35,404 nt of DNA from CAZLQR01 sp964366455 (GTDB lineage Bacteria; Patescibacteriota; Microgenomatia; UBA1406; GWC2-37-13): NCBI GenBank assembly GCA_964366455.1, contig CAYISZ010000008.1, positions 1 through 35,404 on the forward strand. Reading direction: 5' to 3'. Made by a program: the position numbers and the translations under genes. Position 1 is the first letter of the stretch. The number at the start of each line of letters is the position of its first letter. Shown one piece after another: positions 30,606-35,404 of the stretch. Below the pieces are notes generated by a model. It searched no databases. It was given only the letters and a program-made list of their open reading frames with translations, and was not told where the DNA came from.

Positions 30606-31905
30606 CCATGCGATTAATCGCAACCTGAAAGGCAGCGTCCTTTAAAGAAGATTTATTTTTCGAGTGGTTAGCCCAGATAGATTCAAATGCGGCTGTCATA
30701 AGCTCAAAAAGCTTAGCGTTTACCTTTTCCTCAGTCCAACTTTGATTCTCCATATTCTGCTTCCACTCAAGATAAGACACTGTAACTCCACCACTGTTGG
30801 CAAAGACATCGGGAATTATATGAACACCCTTCTTTACGAGATAGTTTTGGGCTTCCTCTGTCACTGGACCATTTGCCATTTCAACTATGATTTTGGCCTG
30901 TATTTTGGTCATATTTTCACTATTGATCACGTTCTCTAACGCAGCTGGTACAAGTATGTCAACGGGTAGCTCTAACAGCTCTTCATTCGAGACTGGTCTA
31001 CCACCCTTTAAATCACAAACGCCTCCAGCACAATAGCAACCAGAGAGTGTTCCTTTTTCTTTTTTACATTTCATAACTAAAGGAATATCTAAAGGCTCCA
31101 TATTTTTGTAAACTATTCCCCCCTTGCTGTCAGACACAGCGACGATATCAAATCCTTCGTTTGAGCCTATTTCGGCAAAATAATATCCGACATTCCCAAA
31201 CCCTTGTACTGCAACCGTCATTTTTTTATCAGCCCCTTTGTTGAGGTTAGATAGAAGGGCTTTCAAAGCAATAACGCCTCCTCTTCCGGTAGCCTCTGTG
31301 CGCCCTAAGCTTCCTCCAATCTCAATTGGTTTCCCTGTAAAAGTTGCTCTCCATTTAGACAATTGTCTTGCGTCGATTTTCGACTTTTCGACTTTATGGA
31401 CTTTTGACTGCAACGTAACGTATTCGTCCACCATCCATGACATAATCTGACCATTGGTATTTACGTCAGGAGCCGGAATGTCTTTTTCTTCACCAATAAA
31501 CTCTCCAAATGCCTTTACATACGCTCTAGAAAGACGTTCAAGCTCAACTTCAGACAAAGTTTTTGGATCAACCACAATTCCACCCTTACCTCCACCTAGC
31601 GGAATTCCTGCTACAGAACATTTAATGCTCATTAATGTTGCCAGTGCCTGAACTTCAGGTAGCGAAACCTGAGGATGAAATCTTATCCCTCCTTTATACG
31701 GACCCAGATTGCTATTGTGCTGGACTCTATATGCTTGAAATGACTTTTTAGTACCGTTATCGAGCTCTATTTCAAGTTTAGCCTTGTGGATATGTTCTGG
31801 AGAAACTAATTTCTGGATGTCCTGTTCGTTTAGGTTTAGTGTTTTGCCCGTATTCCTGATTAGGTTTTGGGCTGTTTGAAGCATTTGTTCACCAGCTGTA
31901 ATCAT
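30589..31905 (-). CDS. gdhA: glutamate dehydrogenase with repeat-derived insert and Cys cluster
   Basis: 438-aa enzyme interconverting glutamate and 2-oxoglutarate plus ammonia. Conserved: YKGGIRFHP with the substrate Lys, IPLGGGKGGI with the second Lys (about 107), PAPDVNT with the catalytic Asp (about 147), GRGG and the dinucleotide fold GFGNVG. Two oddities. Residues 166-180 (QSKVHKVEKSKIDAR) interrupt DEY...FTGKP and are encoded by degenerate GACTTTT repeats. Residues 280-297 carry four cysteines (C280, C290, C292, C297; GCYCAGGVC) in the loop before PVSNEEL, a possible metal or redox site. It lies 9 nt after trxB in one operon. Confidence 0.94.
   Translation of the reverse strand: MITAGEQMLQTAQNLIRNTGKTLNLNEQDIQKLVSPEHIHKAKLEIELDNGTKKSFQAYRVQHNSNLGPYKGGIRFHPQVSLPEVQALATLMSIKCSVAGIPLGGGKGGIVVDPKTLSEVELERLSRAYVKAFGEFIGEEKDIPAPDVNTNGQIMSWMVDEYVTLQSKVHKVEKSKIDARQLSKWRATFTGKPIEIGGSLGRTEATGRGGVIALKALLSNLNKGADKKMTVAVQGFGNVGYYFAEIGSNEGFDIVAVSDSKGGIVYKNMEPLDIPLVMKCKKEKGTLSGCYCAGGVCDLKGGRPVSNEELLELPVDILVPAALENVINSENMTKIQAKIIVEMANGPVTEEAQNYLVKKGVHIIPDVFANSGGVTVSYLEWKQNMENQSWTEEKVNAKLFELMTAAFESIWANHSKNKSSLKDAAFQVAINRMVTEEN
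31374..31410. repeat. degenerate GACTTTT-type short repeat inside gdhA
   Basis: GA-starting units of 7, 8, 9 and 7 nt: GATTTTC, GACTTTTC, GACTTTATG, GACTTTT, then GACTGC. It coincides with the extra residues 166-180 of the protein. The periodicity is looser than in the tkt arrays. Confidence 0.6.
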
Positions 31906-31914
31906 ATCGTGATA

Positions 31915-32901
31915 TTACACCCGTTCAAGCCATCTTTCAACGTCTAATGCGGCCGCCACTCCCATTCCTACGGCTGTTGCAGCCTGTCGATACACATGAT
32001 CAACGCAGTCCCCGCCAGCAAAAACACCATTAACATTCGTCGCAGTTTGGAATAGAAAATCGAATTTATCAAACTTTGAACTTGGCACTTTAGATTTTGA
32101 ATTTACAAGTGCGGCCATCGCACTTGTAAATATGTATCCTTTCTCATCGAGCTCAATTTTATCCTTAAAAAGCTCTGTGTCTGGTTTATGTCCAATACCT
32201 AAAAATAGCCCATCTAGCTTCAAATCTCTTTGCGCTTTGTCACTTACAGCCTGTAATTTCAATCCCTCAACCTTATTTTCTCCCAAGACCTCAACAACTT
32301 CGGTACTCCAAATTACCTCAATTTTTTCATGTTTAAGGACACGATCTTGCATGATTTTGGAAGCTCGGAATGAGTCTTTTCTATGAATTAGATACACCTT
32401 TGTAGCAAACTTCGTTAGGGTTAATGCTTCTTCCATCGCGGTATCGCCTCCTCCAACCACCGCGACCACCTTGTTTTTAAAGAAAAATCCATCACATGTA
32501 GCGCATGCAGACACTCCTTTTCCCTTTAGGCGTTGTTCTGATTCAAGGTTAAGATATAGCGCTTTTGCACCGGTAGCAATTATGACGCTTTTTGCCGTTA
32601 CTTCACGATCTACACTTTTTACTTTAAACGGAGTTTTATTAAACTCAACACCGGTAACGTTTTCATCGAAAATCTTCACTCCAAATTTTTCAACATGTGA
32701 GCGCATCTTGCCTATAAGCTCTGGTCCCAAAATGGAGTCAAATCCAAGATAATTCTCTACGTCGCTGGTTAGGGTGAGTTGTCCTCCTGGAGGAGATCCC
32801 GCAAACATCACGGGCTTAAGATTTGCTCTGGCGGTATAGAGTGCTGCAGCAAGTCCTGCTGGTCCACCACCGATAATGACTACGTTCTCAACATCTGCCA
32901 T
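31915..32901 (-). CDS. trxB: thioredoxin reductase with in-frame repeat insert
   Basis: 328-aa FAD/NADPH disulfide reductase. FAD motif VIIGGGPAGLAAALYTA, redox pair CATC (about residues 135-138), NADPH motif VVGGGDTAMEEA with IHRKDSFRA, and the second FAD motif VFAGGDCVD. All catalytic parts are present. Between GYIFTS and TNVNGVFAGGD the chain has about 20 more residues than usual (about 260-283, ALVNSKSKVPSSKFDKFDF). This DNA is a 13-bp perfect hairpin plus heptamer repeats. It is the second gene of an operon: CsoR-family regulator, 11-nt gap, trxB, 9-nt gap, gdhA. Confidence 0.94.
   Translation of the reverse strand: MADVENVVIIGGGPAGLAAALYTARANLKPVMFAGSPPGGQLTLTSDVENYLGFDSILGPELIGKMRSHVEKFGVKIFDENVTGVEFNKTPFKVKSVDREVTAKSVIIATGAKALYLNLESEQRLKGKGVSACATCDGFFFKNKVVAVVGGGDTAMEEALTLTKFATKVYLIHRKDSFRASKIMQDRVLKHEKIEVIWSTEVVEVLGENKVEGLKLQAVSDKAQRDLKLDGLFLGIGHKPDTELFKDKIELDEKGYIFTSAMAALVNSKSKVPSSKFDKFDFLFQTATNVNGVFAGGDCVDHVYRQAATAVGMGVAAALDVERWLERV
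32055..32131. repeat. hairpin plus heptamer array inside trxB
   Basis: ATTTACAAGTGCG (32101-32113) and CGCACTTGTAAAT (32119-32131) form a perfect 13-bp inverted repeat with a 5-nt loop. Directly beside it run 7-nt units AACTTTG, AACTTGG, CACTTTA, GATTTTG, AATTTAC (32071-32105), with looser units before. Together they match the extra residues of TrxB. Confidence 0.75.
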
Positions 32902-32912
32902 AGAGGTATATA

Positions 32913-33137
32913 TTACATCGAAAGTACTCGCTGAACAACTCGTTCAATTTTCGCAGTACTTTCCTTAGGAAGAGTTTTACATATGTCGGCAACAACCAGT
33001 TCTTTTGACAAACCATCAATCGCCTTCTTAACTGCCGATACCTGTTGAAGAACCTCGTGGCAATCCCTCTCCGTCTCCATCATTCTCTGGATTCCTTTCA
33101 GTTGTCCAATTATTCGATTTATTCTCTGGGTACTCAT
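32913..33137 (-). CDS. CsoR/FrmR-family (DUF156) sensor repressor, CstR-like
   Basis: 74-aa all-helical DNA-binding sensor. RINRIIGQLKGIQRMMETERDCHEVLQQVSAVKKAI is the family's first two helices (key: RI.GQ..GI..M and the first Cys in RDC). The second Cys is in ADICKTL. The His four residues before that Cys, a copper ligand in CsoR, is Val here, so a two-thiol sensor of the persulfide (CstR) type fits better than a Cu(I) sensor. Two upstream in-frame ATGs (33194, 33161) overlap or precede the promoter, so ATG 33137 is chosen. It probably controls itself, trxB and gdhA. Confidence 0.85.
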   Translation of the reverse strand: MSTQRINRIIGQLKGIQRMMETERDCHEVLQQVSAVKKAIDGLSKELVVADICKTLPKESTAKIERVVQRVLSM

Positions 33138-33150
33138 AGTGGGTATAGGT

Positions 33151-33188
33151 ATATACTCCATACTACTATAGAGTATATGAGCTGTCAA
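33151..33188 (-). promoter_or_regulatory. promoter and possible operator of the csoR-trxB-gdhA operon
   Basis: On the minus strand TTGACA (33183-33188), 17 bp, TAGTAT (33160-33165); start of transcription about 33153, leader about 16 nt. An 8-bp inverted repeat ATATACTC (33151-33158)/GAGTATAT (33171-33178) overlaps the -10 box and start site, the right place for binding of the autoregulator. Confidence 0.6.
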
Positions 33189-33256
33189 ATTCAAGACTGG
33201 GCATAAAGTACCATATATATAATTAGAGAGAAGAACAAATTAGTGGCGGTAGAGGC

Positions 33257-33829
33257 TTATTTCAGTGTATTTAGTGCTTCTGATCGATGGAGGGTATAGA
33301 CCCAATGATCGTAACGCACTCCGTTAAATTTGAATCCTGATCGCTCAACAGACTTTCTACTAGCCTCATTCCCTACGGCAATTTCACAAAATACCTCTTC
33401 TAGTCCAGCCGTATTAAAAGCATAGTCAACTAACAAAGTACGGGCTCTTGCAGCATAGTTATGTCCGGTGTAATTTCCGCCTACCCATGAACCTAGTTCG
33501 GCGCGTCCTTCTCCTCTGGGAGAGAGGTTGTTTGATCCTACAAACACGTCTCCGTCCCAAATTCCAAATCTAATTTTGTTTGGTATTTTAGGGTTAACTA
33601 TACTCTCTAAAACAGACTCAACTGTAGGATAATTTTCGGCTGTTGAATCAGCAGTTCGAGGGCCGTGCTGTTGACTTAGATGGGCTCTGTCTTCTTCCAC
33701 ACGATTAAAATATTCTGGTGCATCTGTAGGAACTAACTGTTTTAGTACAACGGTATCGGTAGAGCTCGTCACAATGATTCTTCTGTGGATTGGGGGGGTT
33801 GGTTCTAGAGATCTCTCGTCTGAACTCAT
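33257..33829 (-). CDS. GNAT acetyltransferase, RimJ/RimL-like
   Basis: 190-aa N-acetyltransferase. After about 25 residues the fold starts with VVLKQLVPTDAPEYF; then FGIWDGDVFVGSNNLSP, ELGSWVGGNYTGHNYAARARTLLVDYAF with the acetyl-CoA loop, EEVFCEIAVGNEASRKSVERSGFKFNGV (key: N..S..V.E..GF), the typical end of RimL-type enzymes that acetylate ribosomal-protein N-termini. The substrate is not determined by sequence; it may be a protein or a small amine. It starts 7 nt after the rho stop codon and is probably co-transcribed with rho. Confidence 0.88.
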   Translation of the reverse strand: MSSDERSLEPTPPIHRRIIVTSSTDTVVLKQLVPTDAPEYFNRVEEDRAHLSQQHGPRTADSTAENYPTVESVLESIVNPKIPNKIRFGIWDGDVFVGSNNLSPRGEGRAELGSWVGGNYTGHNYAARARTLLVDYAFNTAGLEEVFCEIAVGNEASRKSVERSGFKFNGVRYDHWVYTLHRSEALNTLK

Positions 33830-33836
33830 AGACTGT

Positions 33837-35114
33837 TTACGCTCCTGCGCTGAGGGAGTCTAGGAACTCGGCGTTGTTCTTTGTCTTAGACAGCTTATCA
33901 ATCATAAGAGTTACTCGCTCTTCGCCGTCGAGAAGCCCCAACATACGATGTAGCGTAGTGATTTTCTTCATAAACTTCTCGTCGAGAAGTAGTTCTTCGT
34001 GTCTGGTTCCAGATCTTTCGATGTTTACAGCTGGGAATATTCTTCGTTCAGCTAATTTACGGTCTAGATGAATCTCCATATTTCCAGTTCCTTTGAACTC
34101 TTCGTAAATAAGATTATCCATTCTTGATTCGGTCTCTATAAGTGCAGTTCCAATAATAGTTAAGCTTCCGCCTTCTTCACAGTTTCGGGCAGCTCCCAAG
34201 AACTTTTTGGCTGGGAACAAGGCCGCTGGATCAATTCCTCCAGACATGCTTCTTCCAGTTCCCTGAACCGATAGATTAAATGCGCGTGCTAGGCGTGTGA
34301 TTGAGTCAAGAAGTATAATGACGTCCTTTCCCATTTCAACAAGTCTACGTGCACGTTCTAGGGCTAAATTTGCCACCTTTACCTGCTGTCGTGGAGACTC
34401 ATCAAAATTAGATGCCGCTACCTCTCCTTTTATAAATCTTTTTATCTCGGTAACTTCCTCAGGTCGTTCACCGATAAGAATAGCCATAAGGTGGGCATCT
34501 GGGTGATTGACGCTGATTGCTTCTGCGATTTCTTTTAGGAAGGTTGTCTTTCCTGCTTTAGGCTGAGACACTATCAATGCTCTCTGACCAAATCCAATTG
34601 GAGCGATTAAATCAATGATTCTTGTTGAAAGAACTTCCTTCTTGGTCTCAAGTTTAATTTGTCTGTCAGGATGCATGGATGTTAGCTCTTCGAAGTCTTT
34701 GCGAGCTCTACTTTGCTCTTCAGAAATTTCTTCTCCATTAATTTTCTTAATCAAAAGCAGACTGTGGAAACGTTCGCCTTCCTTAGGTGGTCGGGCAAGT
34801 CCCTCAACCATATCTCCTCTTCGAAGCCAAAATCTACGAATTTGAGATGTTGAAACATATATGTCCTTGTTAGGATTTATTGTGTAGTCCTGTCGAAGAA
34901 AGCCGTAGCCACCAACCGTTACATCAAGTACTCCGGTTGCAACATAGCTCAACTTCAAGTCTTCTTTTAGTCTGTGATCTGATTTAGCGGGTCGATCTGG
35001 TGATTTTTGCTCCTGTTCAGAAGCTGATTCTGCTGGTGCAATTGCTTTTTCCTCGTAGTCATCGCCTTCAAGCATTTTACTCACGTCCAGCATCTCATCT
35101 TTTTTATCTATCAT
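33837..35114 (-). CDS. rho: transcription termination factor Rho
   Basis: 425-aa hexameric RNA-dependent helicase that ends transcription. N-terminal about 50 residues are acidic and variable, and the RNA-binding cold-shock-like domain shows GGYGFLRQ and DIYVSTSQIRRF. The ATPase core has P-loop PKAGKTTF, Walker B VIILLDSITRLARA, the Q-loop region SVQGTGRSMSGGIDP, and the R-loop/secondary RNA site after EEFKGTGNMEIHLDRKLAERRIFPA. Full length for the family. The ATG at 35114 follows a TACACT box by 6 nt. NusG, its partner, is encoded about 15 kb away in this window. Confidence 0.97.
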   Translation of the reverse strand: MIDKKDEMLDVSKMLEGDDYEEKAIAPAESASEQEQKSPDRPAKSDHRLKEDLKLSYVATGVLDVTVGGYGFLRQDYTINPNKDIYVSTSQIRRFWLRRGDMVEGLARPPKEGERFHSLLLIKKINGEEISEEQSRARKDFEELTSMHPDRQIKLETKKEVLSTRIIDLIAPIGFGQRALIVSQPKAGKTTFLKEIAEAISVNHPDAHLMAILIGERPEEVTEIKRFIKGEVAASNFDESPRQQVKVANLALERARRLVEMGKDVIILLDSITRLARAFNLSVQGTGRSMSGGIDPAALFPAKKFLGAARNCEEGGSLTIIGTALIETESRMDNLIYEEFKGTGNMEIHLDRKLAERRIFPAVNIERSGTRHEELLLDEKFMKKITTLHRMLGLLDGEERVTLMIDKLSKTKNNAEFLDSLSAGA

Positions 35115-35120
35115 AATTTT

Positions 35121-35126
35121 AGTGTA
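35121..35126 (-). promoter_or_regulatory. -10 box of rho, leaderless spacing
   Basis: TACACT on the minus strand, 6 nt before ATG 35114. The only -35 candidate (TTGTTA, 35146-35151) lies inside the octamer array next to it with a long 19-bp spacer. Confidence 0.5.
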
Positions 35127-35135
35127 GAAATATAA

Positions 35136-35196
35136 ATTAACGGATTAACAAATTAGCGAATTAAAAAAATAACCCGTTAGTTCGTGAACTCGTTCG
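35136..35196. repeat. octamer arrays without gene, in front of rho
   Basis: Left part: ATTAACGG, ATTAACAA, ATTAGCGA, ATTAAAAA (35136-35167). Right part: AACCCGTT, AGTTCGTG, AACTCGTT (35171-35194). The two parts face each other like the arrays around the four-helix-bundle gene, but only 3 nt separate them. TCGTGAACTCGTT (35182-35194) is identical to 21197-21209. Confidence 0.8.
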
Positions 35197-35404
35197 ATGT
35201 ATAGTACATTAAATTTTTTGAAAGGGGAAACAAAATGATCCTCTCCAATAAGTAGAAACCTAAAACTTTTCCTCTGCAAAAGTACGGGAAGACAAGCTTT
35301 CGACATTACGTCGAAAAGACCGAGCCTCATTCTCCAACGATTAGTTGGCATTACCCTATTGATTTGATAGCGTAAAGAAAAAGTTTTTAAATTGCTAGTC
35401 TCAT
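35197..35404. other. non-coding region with two hairpins upstream of rho
   Basis: No convincing gene. Two perfect hairpins are seen: TTTCGAC/GTCGAAA (35298-35316, loop ATTAC) and CCAAC/GTTGG (35334-35348, loop GATTA). It may hold part of a structured RNA reaching past the window end; I do not recognise tmRNA, RNase P, SRP or 5S features. Confidence 0.35.

Noticed and set aside
33138..33194. Longer CsoR-like protein starting at 33194
   Set aside because: The added codons cover the TTGACA/TAGTAT promoter and do not match the family N-terminus.
35145..35351. 68-aa ORF on the minus strand
   Set aside because: It runs through the octamer repeats and hairpins, has no recognisable domain and no promoter or ribosome-binding signal.
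35197..35404. tmRNA, RNase P RNA, SRP RNA or 5S rRNA
   Set aside because: None of their conserved sequence blocks could be found on either strand.

Overview
The window looks like a piece of a Candidate Phyla Radiation (Patescibacteria) genome, most likely from the Microgenomates/Katanobacteria side. This is inferred from gene content, not from a tree. Pointers are a ribosomal protein L1 with a long charged N-terminal extension, a eukaryote/archaeal-type TyrRS, a short LeuRS, a PaaX-like regulator, a two-gene ComEC, a four-helix-bundle (S23) gene, very large surface proteins and tight gene packing. TGA is used as a stop codon (for example in trpS), so recoded Absconditabacteria/Gracilibacteria are unlikely. 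I see no phage, transposase or CRISPR array.

Layout. 1-49 is the 5' part of a tRNA-Gln(CUG), cut by the window edge. 215-5832 holds three aminoacyl-tRNA synthetases (leuS, trpS, tyrS) with an RRM RNA-binding protein and an arginase-family enzyme. 5966-11297 holds a methyltransferase, acetyl-CoA synthetase, a diguanylate cyclase and transketolase. 11334-12461 is a tandem pair of AIG2/GGCT-like genes. 12467-16858 (minus) is an operon of HEPN protein, Ca2+-type P-ATPase, histidine phosphatase and membrane protein. 16913-20670 (minus) is the secE-nusG-rplK-rplA block preceded by two exported envelope proteins. 20765-21217 is a four-helix-bundle gene enclosed by inverted octamer-repeat arrays. 21230-23451 is a DNA-uptake set (ComEA, ComEC membrane part, ComEC metallo-beta-lactamase part), followed by convergent paaX. 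24712-30605 is an envelope cluster: a 985-aa surface protein with a recombinase-like N-terminal domain, an O-antigen-ligase/TPR protein and a LysM-M23 peptidase. 30589-33137 (minus) is a CsoR-family regulator with trxB and gdhA. 33257-35114 (minus) is rho with a GNAT acetyltransferase.

Two themes cut across the genes. First, many transcription units have a -10 box about 6-10 nt from the start codon (exactly 6 nt at leuS, tyrS, rho, the first envelope gene, the HEPN gene and the RRM gene), and I see no convincing Shine-Dalgarno sequences at the starts I inspected, so leaderless initiation appears to be common. Second, short tandem repeats with a period of 7 or 8 nt, sometimes next to small palindromes, recur between genes and also, in frame, inside three conserved enzymes (transketolase, thioredoxin reductase, glutamate dehydrogenase). 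Related octamer arrays flank the four-helix-bundle gene as inverted repeats, and a gene-less version lies in front of rho. This family of micro-repeats is the most interesting signal in the window.
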